A DNA stretch of 64,000 nt, taken from assembly GCA_905182985.1 (NCBI GenBank), contig CAJJDN010000004.1, positions 898,551 to 962,550 on the forward strand, read 5' to 3'. A model generated the notes under the pieces. It worked only from the letters and a program-made list of their open reading frames with translations. It ran no database searches and was not told the origin of the DNA. Source of the DNA: Paramecium sonneborni. Its lineage: Eukaryota; Ciliophora; Oligohymenophorea; Peniculida; Parameciidae. The position numbers and the translations under genes are program-made. Positions within the stretch are counted from its first letter, which is position 1. Each line of letters begins with the position of its first letter. Shown here piece by piece: positions 24,753 through 37,754 of the stretch.

Positions 24753-24880
24753 AATTATAAAATATAATAACAGTTAGGTATTTTTGAATAGTTAAGGGAA
24801 TGTGACAAGATCTTATAAGTGTTAATGAATAAAAAAAAGTATTAAATGTAAGAATAGAAATAAATAATATATTAAATAAT

Positions 24881-25543
24881 ATGAATACATCCTAAAAACC
24901 ATTTATAATAAGACATATACAAGATAATTACATAGTACCGCCTGATTCATCTTCATTCAATGCAATAGTAGAGAAAAGAATATAATTTGTACAAGGAGCA
25001 AATACTTTTATAGCAGTAGGAATAGATTTGAATAATAGGTGATGTTGAGTTATGATAGTATATAACATGGATTCTAGTTTTTCTAATATTATGATAAATG
25101 CTTATCATATGCATACATGATTGGAGCATTGTTAATTGGTAATATATTTTGGATTCTCTGTTCAATATTTGGGTTTTATTCAATTGATGCAAAGAACTCA
25201 CAAAAGATTCATAGGTATATATTATATAAGACTAGGGATATTTTTGGACATTATTGTGGGTGTTATTTACAAGAATTCTGGTGTATGGATATATGGCATA
25301 TTAAATGAATTAGTTTAATATCTACCCAGAATCTGATAAAGTTATTAATGATATTGTATGTGAATCACTTAATTAAACAGGATTAATCATTATATAAATA
25401 ACTATTGAATCAGTTGTTTTATTGATAATGATCTATTTCTCACATTCTATTAGACATTACATAAGATGTATATTATTTATATTCTATATATTATAATAGT
25501 GTGGGAATTTAATGAAAACTCTAAAAATTGGAGTGGAATATGA
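24881..25543 (+). CDS. Tetraspanin-like four-helix membrane protein (tentative)
   Basis: A short multi-exon gene with hydrophobic segments at YMIGALLIGNIFWILCSIFG, LGIFLDIIVGVIY and LIIIQITIESVVLLIMIYF, ending NENSKNWSGI at the TGA. A final 32-nt intron (about 25468-25500) gives that tail. Two internal introns could be placed in more than one way. Spacing of the second and third helices resembles tetraspanins, but I cannot confirm a CCG-containing large loop, so the family call is weak. Confidence 0.4.
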
Positions 25544-25565
25544 ATTTTAAATCAATTTATATAAA

Positions 25566-28366
25566 TCATAATGTCTTAGATTAATCATATCTTAATTTCT
25601 CTTATTCAAAAATTTCATAATTTTGTAGTTGAATCAAATTGTATCTGTCTAATGTCTTTGTAACATCCTTCAATAAAATTTAACTCTATCTAGAATACTA
25701 TTCCTAATACTAAACAATTTATTCATGTTCCTATTATTCAATTAAAACATTTATCCATTTAATCAGTTCATTCAATTTCAATTATGATTTTTATTTCAAA
25801 TTTACCATATTTGGACAATCATTATAATATACAATCATTTCTTCATTCCCTACAATATCATGTATAATATCAGGTTGATTTATTAATGTTTATAAATAAG
25901 ATTCTAAAACATCTCCTTCTTATTTCCTCATTCTAATCAACTCATAACAAAAGTTCCAAATAAATATTTGGGATCTTTTCCCATAAATTTGACATAATTT
26001 ACATAAACTAACATAATATTCCTATAATTGTTGTTAAATATAAGCAATCAATTCTTATAGAGCATATTAATTCAAGTAAGAATCATGAGATTCATGATGT
26101 CCTTTTTAACACTTCTATTTAATCTAAGTTAACAATTTCATTTAAGATTCTATATAAAAATAATGACTTAATGATATTTGATATTCAATATCTACAGGAA
26201 TATATTTAAGATTTTTAAATTGTTAACCTCCACAAACAAGACTTTACATTAAAAGTCTATAAGCTTTTAATAATTATTGAATCTCTTCTAATTATTATTA
26301 TCCAAAGTTTTATGCAACTATATAATGCTAATAATAACATATTAAAGTCTAAATTATTCTCATAACAAATATATTATCTTTCTCATTACTCAAAATCTTT
26401 TTGAAAAGCTGGCTTAACCAAATCGCAAATTCACCACTCTTAAAATTTATGCTTGGCTTAATAATATCCAAATTCATATTTATTGTCTAACTGTATAAAA
26501 AATTAACAATCTATATAATCTTACTACAAAATTAGTAATCAATCCATTATTCATTTTCAAACAACTCTACATTCATTAATATATATATACATATAATCAT
26601 TAATAATTATGGACTTTATATTACTTTTTATCCTACTAATTTAGATGTCAATTAATCTTATTAAATTAACTCTTTAGAAATTATACCCAAAAAACATGCT
26701 AAAAATAAATTAAATCCTTTCCATAAATTATCATTTGACAATTCTTATGCATTTTATATCGAACTTTTCAAAAGATTATTAAAAACATAGCTAATCAATT
26801 ACCTAATTAAATAACTTGGAGTTCTAACATCTTTTAAACCTTCATTTCTTTTTTTTTTTTCTTCCAATTCAGCCAATTTCAACCACTAGAACAACATATC
26901 TATCTTGCCATTTTGAAGTTAGTTCATAAACACTGTTGTTATCAATTTTAAACTTGTATCTAATATCTTACATTAAGAACAATTGATACTGATTTTTAAA
27001 GTGAAATTTGAATATCATCAACATCAAGTGGATCTTTATTTTAAAGATCCATCAAAAACTTTGGAAAAGTATTTAGAAAATGTTTATTGTCTAACAAAAA
27101 TAATTAATTTTGTTTATTGTTTCTTATTAGTGTATATATTGTAGTAATTAATTATTGCTTCATTACTATAGGACAAATGAATAAATAATTAAGTACTAAT
27201 TCCATGACATCAGTATTTTTAAATGTTAATTTTTCATCAAACATTTGATATTCAGTTATTTTTAAGGAAACCGGAATATCTAAAAGCCATTCCAATACTG
27301 AACAAATAAGTGATTCAGAATTCAAATTTTAAACAAACCTTATGTTATCAGATGATGGTATGATACTTAAAATTAATTTTTATAACACCTATTTAAAGAA
27401 TTAAGGAATACCTATGAATTTTATACAGAAATGATTTAGAATAATTTTATACAATAGATTTGGAGAGCTTAAGAAGTTGTACAATTATATAATAGAACAA
27501 TAAAACTTATCGCTTCAAAATCTTTAAATAATTTCTTAATAACTTCTACCTTAACTTTTGACAATTAATTCTAATACTAAATAAATTTACTTACTATTAG
27601 AACAATTAATAATGTTTAAACTTAACAGAAATTGTGATCCTTTGTACAATATGAAAATATTTGCTGAATTGATTAACCAAATAATTATTCTAACTCATTT
27701 AGATTACTGCCTGTTGCTTATGATATATCATTAACTATTTGATCGAGTATTTCATTAATAAGCAATCCAAATTGATCAATTTTTATTTAAGTTTCTCGAC
27801 TTATGATTTATTATGGCTACTCTTTATTGTTGTGCTATTCACAACAAATCATTTCATCTATTTCGGTTGTTTTTAGCTGCGATTATTGTCGACAATATTA
27901 CCATGAATTTCACTATTTCCAACATTTCAAAACTTTTTAGTAAATCTCTGTACTTTTTATTGTATATTGTTTTCAAAATGTTAAAATATTCAACTACTAC
28001 TTTTTTATCTTCAAATTCATAGATTATTAGAGGCCAAATAAAGTATAATAAAATCTACTCTTAATTTCAATCAATACATCTTCTTTTAAACTTTCATTAA
28101 CTTTGGTATAAATAACAAACAATTATGATATGAAATCTATTGTAAGTAAACTAATAGGCAATTTTATTTCACTCCATCTCTTAAAAAAATTATCATTTTT
28201 AGCCTAAGTCTATATTGATTTTTCACATAGCATTTAGGCTAAATATTATAATTAAATTAACATTTCAGATGCCGTAAATGTAGACACTAGAAATCTATAA
28301 ATAATTACCCTTTTGGTGAAAAAGTCTTATGAATTCATCAAGTGTTTTGAATTGAATTTAATCCAT
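25566..28366 (-). CDS. Large helical protein of unknown function (~900 residues)
   Basis: Begins MDQIQFKTLDEFIRLFHQK at 28366. Introns of 22, 23 and 23 nt in the first 400 bp are each required to keep the frame. Residues read as alternating amphipathic helices throughout, suggestive of a HEAT/ARM-like solenoid, and end in a Gln-rich coil (WINVLIEQQEHEQIVQYQEQ). No motif let me name a family. The start codon is 26 bp from that of the divergent EF-hand gene, so both must share a minute promoter. Confidence 0.6.
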
Positions 28367-28392
28367 AAATAATTAATATATAACTGTTCTAG

Positions 28393-31007
28393 ATGATAGT
28401 AAGAAGAGATCGCATTCATCATCAAGGGAAAACTAATAGAGACTTTAAGTATACTATTTAATTTTATAAAAGGATGTTAGATTCATAAAAAAATACTTTG
28501 AATAATCAAAATAGTTCTTAAGATGGAGATAGAATCACTTCATTATCTATTCCAAAAAATAAAAAGTTTTCAGAAATATTAGACTAAAAATCTAAAAGGA
28601 TTGTATAATGCAAAGATCCAGTAGAGGAGACTAGGAATTCTGCTAAGAAATTTAATTAACATCATTTAATTGGTTATCCTAGGTATAAAAAGTTAAAATA
28701 TTCAATCTTAGGTTTTCTTAGTTAGAAGAGAAGGAATTAATGAAAAGAGTATTTTGTGGTGATTCTAATACACTTTTTTTAAATGAAGAACATAGATAGA
28801 ATTAAGAAAGTCCAATTGATACAAAATGTATTATTGATTATGAATAAAATTAAAATAGAAGAATAAAAAGAGAAACTAGCATAATAGAAACGAGAAGAGA
28901 ATACAACAGGGATTTAAGAGACTTAATTAGTAGGGTTAGAAAATAAGAATACATTAGAAGGGAAAGTAGATATAGAAAAGGTTAGAGATATTAGAAGAGC
29001 TATAAGAAGAAGATATGCAAATAGAAAAAACTTTTAAAAAATATTTAATTTATGGGATGAAGATTCTAATGGTGCAGTAAGTGTTAAGAATCTTTATAAT
29101 ATGATTTAAAGATTAAACATTAATATTAATATAGATGAAGCAAGAGTATTATTAGCAAGTGCAGATATGGATGGTTCTAATGATTTAGGATTAGATGAAT
29201 TTTTAGATCTTATATTTAATGATAAAGATGCACTTAATGTGAATTTAAAAGCTTTACCATAATTAACTGAAGATGAAAAAGATTCATTAATTAAAAATCA
29301 AGAAACTATAGATTTTCTAAGAAAAGATGCATTACAAGCTAGAGATAGAAGACATTAGAATTAAGTTAATTTAATTCTTAAAAACAGAGTATTTAAAACC
29401 AATTATAATTTAAGTTATAATAATTGGGTTAATAACTAACTATGTAGGATGAATTACAAAAAGGTTATATTAGTTATGGTAGATTTGAAAGAGTTATTAA
29501 AAAATTAGAAATTGATCCAAGTATTTTATCAGAATAAGATCTTAAAATTTTATATGAAAATTTCAAAAATCAAGATGATACATTTGATTATAAAAAGTTC
29601 TTAAATCATCTTAAATCATTCTAATTGAATGAAGAAGTATATGATGATCCATACTCTAATAAGAATTAAGAACCTGTTGATAAAAAATAACTATTATTAA
29701 AAAGTATGAAATATCAAGAAGATTAACTAATTAAATTATTTGATATTACAAGAGTAGATGCTTATTCATTAGAAAAAATGAAAAACAAAACCAAAATTTT
29801 AATTAATAAAATTTAAAGATATTTACCTTCTTAAACTAAATTTGAAGAATTTCTTAAGAATAAAATTCAAGGAAATTAAATTAATGTTAAAGATTTCTCA
29901 CATGTAATCATACAATTTTTAGAAAGTGTAAATGAAAGATATCAGAAACATGATCTTGAAAGTATGTTAAGTATATTATAATTTGGATAATATGAGACCT
30001 AAAAAACAGAAGAAGTTATTAGAATATTATTTAAGTAAATATTAGATCCATAAATTTAGTGAAACTGATTAGGAATTTTATGATAGAGTTTAATTAAGAT
30101 AAAAAGGGCCTGCTCCTCCTGAAAAAGTATCAAAAATTGATTAACCACTTTAAAGTATAGAGAATAAGGAATAAGATTTAGATAAATAAATATGTATAAT
30201 TAATTTAATAAATTATCTTTAGAGTTTTATAATTAAGATGCTGGTATGACATGGTATGTACCTAATCAATCAAAAGAATTGTCGGATATTTTAATGAAGG
30301 TTGAAAATAATCTATTTAATAAAACAGAAAGAGCTTATAAACTATTTAAGGATTTCGATAAAGATAAGGATGGTTACATTTCATAATAGGATATGAAATA
30401 AAAATTAGAAGAAATGAATATACTTAATGGTAAAGAAATAGGAGTATTAATAAATTATGTTGATCCAACAAATAAAGGATATGCTACTTTTAGTGAATTT
30501 CATGAAAAAATAAGGGCAGGAATGACAATAGTAGATAATAGTGGAAATCAGTTAATTTAAATGAATAGTCAACCTTGCAAAATCTTTATGAATTCAGCCA
30601 AAGCTTTCTTACCTGAATTATCTAGATTAACTGAAGAGTTTAAAAAACCTTTTAGACCTTAAACTAATCATACTGATATAAGACCCTCAACGAGATTTGG
30701 AGCTACTCCTGGTTTTAAAAATACTTTTGAAAATTTTGTTCCTCCTAAGACATCCTCAATGTTTATGACTTAAGGGGAGAGATTTTCAAAAAATAGAGAA
30801 TAATTTTTATAAGAGGAAAAAGCTAATTATAATTAAAAATATGAAAATAAACTAAATAGAATACGATAATATCATTAATCTATTGAATAAAGAATATAGT
30901 CTGCTTAAGAGTAAAGAGAATAGAAAGATGTTAGTAATTTAAAATCAAAATAAATGGCATAATGGACATATGAACACAAAGCCCATCTTAAAAATGATTA
31001 TTTATGA
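28393..31007 (+). CDS. EF-hand calcium-binding protein
   Basis: About 800 residues with at least three EF-hand loops. Near 29050: DEDSNGAVSVKN (imperfect at position 12). Near 29165: DMDGSNDLGLDE. Near 30352: DKDKDGYISQQD (complete). The N-terminus is basic and disordered. The C-terminal region (FGATPGFKNTFENFVPP, then a Glu/Gln coil) resembles axonemal or cortical EF-hand proteins. A 29-nt intron at about 30194-30222 joins the two halves in frame, so I treat them as one gene, although an ATG at 30192 could be taken as a separate start. Introns around 28970-29010 are unresolved. Confidence 0.65.
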
Positions 31008-31028
31008 TTAAAAATATATTATTTATAA

Positions 31029-31625
31029 ATGGGATCATCATGTACTAAATTTGTATGTTAAGACACTATAGATTCTGATCTTATAAGCTTAGAATCTAAA
31101 ATGAGAACTTTAAATGAAATGAGTAAAAGTACTAAATTGTCATCTCTAAAATTGAGTATCACATATACCAATCCCATAAATTTAAATGTTTCAGAAACAT
31201 AAATAAAAGAGATTGATCATCATATTAACAAAATAAATAAAAGTAAAGGAAGAATGAAATGTTTTAATTTTCAAGAAGATCATCAACAATAATTTTGGCT
31301 TTCTTAAGTTTCTCAAATTACTGATAGTCCAGTAACAGTAAAAAGTGAAACTAGAAGAATTAAAAAGAAAAATAAGCCTTAGAAAAAGCTTATTTAGATT
31401 TAAAATTTAGATTTATCATTTTATACTCAAAGAATAAGTTACTAATTAGAAAATAATGAAAACCATTCTTAAAGAAGTATTCTAAAATCTCCTTTAAATA
31501 AAAGTTTTAATTCTTTCTCTGAACATAAGAAAGTACATTTTGCTTAAGGTACAAATTTTAGATCAAATAAAACTTCTCCTTTAAAAAGAACAATGTTCAA
31601 AGACTTAAGAAGAAGTTTAATATGA
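31029..31625 (+). CDS. MGSSC protein with SILK and RVxF-like PP1-docking motifs (paralogue 1)
   Basis: Intronless, 198 residues. The N-terminus MGSSC fits N-myristoylation on Gly2 plus palmitoylation on Cys5, predicting membrane attachment. The body is Ser/Lys-rich and likely disordered. Residues 150-153 are SILK and residues 167-171 are KKVHF, followed by AQGTNFR. SILK upstream of an RVxF site is the classic combination that docks protein phosphatase 1. The next gene repeats the architecture, so this is a tandem duplication. Function as a PP1-targeting subunit is inference; no catalytic domain is present. Confidence 0.75.
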
Positions 31626-31681
31626 ATGTTTACTCAGTTTGTATTAGCATTATTTTATATTATTTTTACTAATATTCCTAA

Positions 31682-32398
31682 ATGGGATCATGTTAAATCT
31701 AAAGCGTAGGATCACACACTATATCATCTAAAGATTCTTCATCAAAGTGTATTCAATCCAAATAATCCATTATTGATAATTAAATTGTACAACCTTCAAA
31801 TATTGAAAATAAACATGAATTAGATCTCATTATTGAAGATGAATAAAATTTACTTACTGTATACACTAGAATCAAAAAGAACAAGATATTATACAATTTT
31901 CAAGAAGAAGAATCTCATAAAAAAATATCCAATAAAGATGATGTTGAATCTCTTAAATTAGTAGCTAAATAAAAAAGACTCTTATTTAGGACTAGTGCAA
32001 CACATAGTCATTTTAATGAAATTAAATAAAATTCATAAACTTGTAATTAATCCTTACAACAAGAAAGAGAAGATGATGCAAAGTCTGTCAAAAGCATATT
32101 AAAAAAAAATAGCAAATTAAAGGATAGTCTTAGTGGTTCTCCAGATACAAGATCAGTTCGATTTGCTAAAGGTACTATTTTTAGAACCAAAAGCCAACGT
32201 TCTCTACATCATATGAAAAATTAAAAAAATAATCGATGTGAAAAAAGACCCAATCTATCTATAGATTCTTTTGAAAATAGAAGTCCTAATTGGAAAAGAC
32301 ATAGAGAGTAAGAAAGAGTGTATATTCCTAATATTCCTGCACTATTTTCTTTAAATCAAAATATAGGAGTTAAAACTAAACTTTTCCCTAACTATTGA
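31682..32398 (+). CDS. MGSC protein with SILK and RVxF-like PP1-docking motifs (paralogue 2)
   Basis: Intronless, 238 residues, 56 bp after paralogue 1. It starts MGSC, again fitting dual acylation. Residues 138-141 are SILK and 157-161 are RSVRF, followed by AKGTIFR; the FAxGTxFR block is shared with paralogue 1. Outside this block similarity is limited to composition, which suggests that selection holds the docking segment. The C-terminal ~70 residues are basic and absent from paralogue 1. Confidence 0.75.
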
Positions 32399-32415
32399 GA
32401 AATCTTAATCTCATC

Positions 32416-32750
32416 TCAATATTGATAAAAATTAATGAGTATTTGATTGTATTAAATTTCCTAAATCAATTAGTCTATTATTTTTAACAATTTTATAAAT
32501 GGTCTAAATTTCTTTAAATCAAATTTACTCTTATCTAAATTAATTATCTATTAATACCCATTATCTTGCTCTAAAATAATTAAGCTTAGGTTTTTCTATA
32601 TTTCTACTTAAATCATTTTTTTAGATGAACAATATTTGACAAAACATCAAAATTTATTTTTTCTAATTTTCTCAAATATTTTATTATAGTGTGTTATAGT
32701 AATTTCAACTTTTAATGAATTTTCGATTTTACTTTTTTTTCAAAATCCAT
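32416..32750 (-). CDS. Small unknown gene, splicing unresolved
   Basis: Starts MDFEKKVKSKIHQKLKLL at 32750. The downstream part reads LIILEQDNGYQQ and DKSKFDLKKFRPFIKLLK up to the TGA at 32416. The two parts lie in different frames and I could not find an intron of the right length, so they may be two tiny genes or one with an atypical intron. Lys/Leu-rich, helical. No family recognised. Confidence 0.35.
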
Positions 32751-33049
32751 TTCATATTATTTTTCAATAGTTAAAATATTTATAAACCTCTTTCTGAAGT
32801 TTTAATTTGTATAGCAAAATAGAAAACGGAAAAGCTACAAAAGAAAAAAAAGAATCTCAGCAAATTTTTATTTAAATCCAACAAAAAAAAGTATTTAATA
32901 TGATTTCAATTATATAAAACAAAATTACATAAATGAAGTTATTGAAGTTATTCTTATAATTAAGTTTAAGATTTACTTTACATAAAAAGGTTCAACTTAT
33001 ATAATTAATTTATTTCATTTATTATACTTTAATTTAAATTAGCTATTTG

Positions 33050-34332
33050 ATGAATTATTAACAATTAAGGATCAAAAAATTGTTATAATTCTGTTTTTTT
33101 CAGTTTTTCGTATATAAAGAAAAGTTTCTTAATCTCAGGTTTATAAAGTATTAGATATAAATAAATTATTTTTCGAAAAAAAAATTATTAAAAAATCAAA
33201 TTAGATATTATATTATATTTTTGTTACCTAACCTCGTTGTATTTATATATTCCTTTACCAATTACAATATTAATTAATAGTTTAGCCTTCTTTAACTATT
33301 GCAAAGTAGAACTGTCATTATTTCTATAAATTTTTACAAAAAATCATTCAAAAGGTTCCAAAAAGCCGCTTCCCTAATTTAGTCGATTTTGTTATAATTT
33401 AGAAATTTTTAGATATTCGAAAATTATTTGATTCTAACCCATCTCCAATATCCTAAATCTTACTTTGATAAATTAGAACATTATATTTTTATTGATAATC
33501 TTTTAGAATATCATAATTTTATAAATGAAAATTAGTAGATTTTCTCTTGTTTAATAATTTATTAATTGTATTAAACCTAAGATTAGAAAGGGTATCTCAT
33601 AAATATAGAAAGTTTTAAAAAAATTAATCCCTTGATCTTATTAATTTTTAAAATTTACAAACTCCAGGTTAGTATTAAGTTTTCGGAAATTATGTTGGAC
33701 CATTTTGAAATAAATAAAGATTTTTAGTATAAGTAAGTATATTCAAGTCATTTTACAAATAATCTTGATTCTTAGAAATCCTAAAGCTGAAATCTATTCT
33801 AAATCTTAATTAGAAATATATTATATTAAACTTTAAAAATGATTTTTGAAATAGATAATTTTTAGGTCTTTATTAATAAATAGCCTTCAAATATTTAACA
33901 AATCATATAAAACAAATATTTTAATGCGATTAGAAGTATATATTATAAAATATTTCTCAATCTTAATTATAATTTTTAAAACTTGTTTTAAATATCTTTA
34001 ATTATATTATCAATATTTGATGTTTAGATATATCTTAAGAATAATTCTCTAAAAATTTGGAATTAGTTCTGCTGAATGATTTAAGATTTAAAAAAACTTA
34101 TTTAAATGAAGAAGAAATATATATTAAAATTAATAAAATAGAATTTATTTTGTTATAGATAATTTTAAGTTTGAGGCATAATGAATTAAATGAATATGAT
34201 AATTAAATAATATAAATGTTTCTATATTTACTTTTGGAATATACTAAAAATATATATAATATTTTATATCCATAGAGTATTAAATATATATAATCTTATG
34301 GATAATAAAAAATTTATTACTAAAAAGATTGA
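33050..34332 (+). CDS. Unknown helical gene with interrupted frames (gene or pseudogene)
   Basis: From the ATG at 33050 a single frame runs over 250 codons (MNYQQLRIKKLLQF, later LILTHLQYPKSYFDKLEHY). Coding-like text continues in other frames to 34332 (NFQVFINKQPSNIQQIIQ, then ELVLLNDLRFKKTYLNEEE). At least one TGA, near 33790, and two frame changes could not be explained with ordinary 20-34-nt introns. Either sequencing indels or decay is possible. The product would be Leu/Ile/Asn-rich and helical; no family recognised. The 3' end overlaps the next predicted start. Confidence 0.4.
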
Positions 34333-34842
34333 AAAATAATAAATTAATGAATGGGAATAAAAAAATAAAAGAAATGTTTAAAAATCTTTAAATAAGAATT
34401 AGTTTCTTTTAGCTTATTAATAAATAAATGAGAAATAATTTAATGAGACTAGAGTTTTAATTACCAAAATAGGATATCTCTAGCTTGCCCTAAAATCGTA
34501 AAATAGAATAAAAGACTTAATAGAGAAGGTTTTATAGGCCTTATAGAAACAAAAGCGTATTTCCGGAATTAAATAGCACAAATGCATTATATTTAAGCAA
34601 AACAAGTCAAAAATTTAGATTATCTCATAAAGAATGGTAGGAAGAGTTATAAACTTGTCTGCAGAGTTAATCAGTAAAAAGAGTCAAAAATATAATAGAT
34701 TCGTGGTGTTCCAAATAGAAGCAAGGTTTCTCTATATATTAGTAAGTCAAGTCAGAATTTTTGTCTATCAAGTTAATTGTTTAGAAGACCTTAAGCAGAT
34801 TTAAAACCTTTGTTAGAGATATCAGCTTAAAAATTATTATGA
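34298..34842 (+). CDS. Small basic helical protein, 174 residues
   Basis: Starts MDNKKFITKKIEKQQINEWE. A 20-nt intron (about 34548-34567) leaves exactly 175 codons. The first half is Lys/Gln-rich coil; the second half is basic and Ser-rich (GVPNRSKVSLYISKSSQNF). The first ~35 bp overlap the end of the preceding uncertain gene in another frame, so this could instead be that gene's terminal part. No family recognised. Confidence 0.5.
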
Positions 34843-34882
34843 TAAATTATATTTATACTGATATAATAATTATTAAATATAA

Positions 34883-36983
34883 ATGATAGTAATTATATTC
34901 ACTATTATCTAAATAATATGGTGTAATTTTGATGAAAGAATGAGATGGGGAACTTATAAACCACAATTACTTCATGCAGTAACATAAAGAAATATGAAAA
35001 CATTTAATCCTATAACAGGTGCTCTTATGTATGCAGATCATATAGGAACAGATGATCGATCATTAATTTATAAGATTCCTGATTTAAATACTGAGTAAAT
35101 TAAGATTAATCCAATCCATCATAATGGAAAAGACTTTAATATTTAATAGATTAGTGATCCAAATACAAAATCAATAATTTAAACAACATTTATTAAATTT
35201 CCAATTGAATCTAAAGTTAACTTTGTTGATGAAATTTAAACATTAGCAATTGAAAAACCATTATCATTATTTTATGTTTTAACAATTGAATAATTTAATC
35301 AATTTAATTTAGAAACAAGAACTTTTTAAGTAAATGTAACAAATTAAGGAATTAGAGTTAGTACTTTAAATGAAGATGAAACAAGAATGGAACATTTCTT
35401 TATCACAATATTTGTGAATAATAAAAAATATTAATATAATTGTACAGATGAAAAATCAAATCTTACAATTAGAACATTATTTAATGATTATATATATAAT
35501 TATGATCCAAGACCAACATTAATGTAAGCAATATTTTCTAATAGCACAAATACTAATAATTCTAATTTAGTTGCCATTGAATTTAGAGTATAACCAGGAG
35601 ATAATGTTATAATATAAGTTACATAAACTGATAAATACATACCTGAATATGGATTTGATAATTTATAATAATTAAGTGATAGTTTGGCTGTAGTGAATAA
35701 GTTCAATTTTAAAAAGGTTTTTGGAACTGATAATAAGTGTGCATATTCTAGTTTTAGTAATTTAATGGCAGGTTTATTGTTTACTTATGGAAATCTTACA
35801 TGTGTAATAAATAAAGATACTTGCACATCATTTAAACCTATGTTAAGTCATACTCCATCAAGATTTGGATTTCCAAGACCATTTTTATGGGATGAAGGTT
35901 TTCATAATATGATTGCTTGTAAAGTGAATCCAGATATATGTCTTCAAAGTTTAGAAGATTGGATTAATACTATGTCTATAGATGGTTGGATACCAAGAGA
36001 ATAACCAAGAAGTGAAGAACTAAGATCATATATTCCGTGGCTAAAAGAAGATCCTAGAGAATCAAATCCACCAACATTTTTCTTTAATTTTGAATATTTA
36101 ATTGATAATCATCCTGAATACAAAGAAAGAATAGGAAAAATTTATTTAAAATTATTTTCTTGGTATAATAATTGGTTTAGAACTCAAGCTATTTTTGATG
36201 ATAAAGGTAAATTTACTGGATTTTTAAAATGGTGGGGTCCAGAAGAAGATAGTAATCTGGGATCAGGTTTAGATGATTGGCCAAGAACTGATGGTAGCAA
36301 GGTATCAAAATATAATATAGATGCTTAAAGTTGGGGATACTTTTTTACATATTAAATGAGTAAACTTGCTAAACTTTATGATTTAGGAATAGTGAATTAT
36401 CTTGAATAAAGAATGGAACTTATTCTAAATAAGATGAATGTAATTATTTTAATAATAATTACTTATTTAGACAAATATGTTGGATCCAAATGATTTAATT
36501 TATAAGGATATCTTATACTATCCCAATACTGATGATTAAGTATTTTTTTCTCCTCACAGAGGATATGTTAATCTTTTTCCTTTAGGCTTGGGTTTGATAG
36601 ATAAATTTAGAGTTGATATCATAAAACAACATCTAAACTTTATGAGAGGAAATACTATGTGGACACCTTATGGCATTAGATCATTAGAAACTAACAGTAC
36701 AGAATTTAGAAAGAAATCTAATTATTGGACTGGACCTATTTGGATTAATATTTAATTCTTAGTATTAAGAGCATTAAAATTATATTATTGGGAAATTGAT
36801 GGAGTATAATAATTCTATCACGATTTAAGATTTAATATGATTGAAACAATCTGTTCATAATTTGAAACTAGAGGATATTTTTATGAACACTATAATCAGA
36901 ACTTAGATGGATAGGGATAGGGTAATAGACCATTTAACGGTTGGACTAGTTTGATTACTCTAATCATAGCAGAAAAATATTGA
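34883..36983 (+). CDS. MOGS: Mannosyl-oligosaccharide glucosidase (ER glucosidase I, GH63)
   Basis: Removes the outermost alpha-1,2-glucose from the newly transferred N-glycan in the ER lumen. The product is 689 residues. The N-terminal MIVIIFTIIQIIWCN is a signal peptide or signal anchor. Conserved GH63 blocks follow in order: MRWGTYKPQL, GALMYADHIGTDDRS, HTPSRFGFPRPFLWDEGFHN, GWIPREQPR, FLKWWGPEEDSNLGSGLDDW, SPHRGYVNLFPLG, YWTGPIWINI and the terminal RPFNGWTSLI. One 31-nt intron (36440-36470) leaves exactly 690 codons. It is somewhat shorter than the animal enzyme because the N-terminal beta-sandwich region is compact. Only 9 bp separate its stop from that of the convergent neighbour. Confidence 0.95.
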
Positions 36984-36992
36984 AATATTGAA

Positions 36993-37517
36993 TCAAAAAA
37001 ATTTATCTTTATTTATTTATTTGCAAAGCTGCTAAATCTAATCATATAAAGTATCCTTTTCAAATTAAATTTCTCTTATAAATTTTTAGATTGGCAGTAT
37101 AATTTATTCTTCAATCTTTTATATTTGTTTTTCTTCTAACCTTTTTGATTATTGATATATTTTTGCATAATATGAACCTCTTTCTAATTTTATAAAATCT
37201 TTTGAACCATTTTGATTTATCTGACTATTATCCTCATTTTAAAAAAATGTCACATTTACTGCAGTTATTAGTTCATTCAAAATATTTAAGATAAAACAAA
37301 CATGATCTAAATCACCTTTTTAATTATTCAAAGGATGATTAAAAATGATAAAATTTGTTTGATGAGTTCTATGTTGAAATGTTCTTTAAGTTATTTAAAA
37401 AATTTCAATATCGCTTTATCCGATATCCCCAATTTATAAGCTTTCCTCAATAAAAGATTATTGATATTCTGGAAAATTTATAGTGTGAGATTTCGAATCA
37501 TTTAATTGGTCATCCAT
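36993..37517 (-). CDS. Unknown coiled-coil protein, 174 residues
   Basis: Intronless frame from MDDQLNDSKSHTINFPEYQQ to the TGA at 36993. The first ~90 residues are mixed, and the C-terminal half is a Lys/Gln/Glu-rich helix (SKRLEEKQIQKIEEQ). No recognised domain. It is convergent with the glucosidase gene at a 9-bp spacing, so the two 3' UTRs must overlap. Confidence 0.65.
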
Positions 37518-37754
37518 CTTTTTTAAAGTATTTATTATTGATTTAACTTAATTTATAAAATTTCTTTTAACTAGACTGACTTTAATAATTACATATAAAT
37601 CAACTAAAAGAAGATTTTCATGTTGGGTTTTAGCTAAGTAATTTTTAAGTTAATTACTTATTTTATATTATTGATACTTATTATTTTGCTAGAATAAGAT
37701 TATTATAATAATGATTATTAAAATAAAAAATAAGATTATTATAATAATACTAAT

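Noticed and set aside
34298..34842. C-terminal exon of the gene starting at 33050
   Set aside because: No intron of suitable length joins the frames, and the small gene is self-consistent with its own ATG and an exact codon count; left open.
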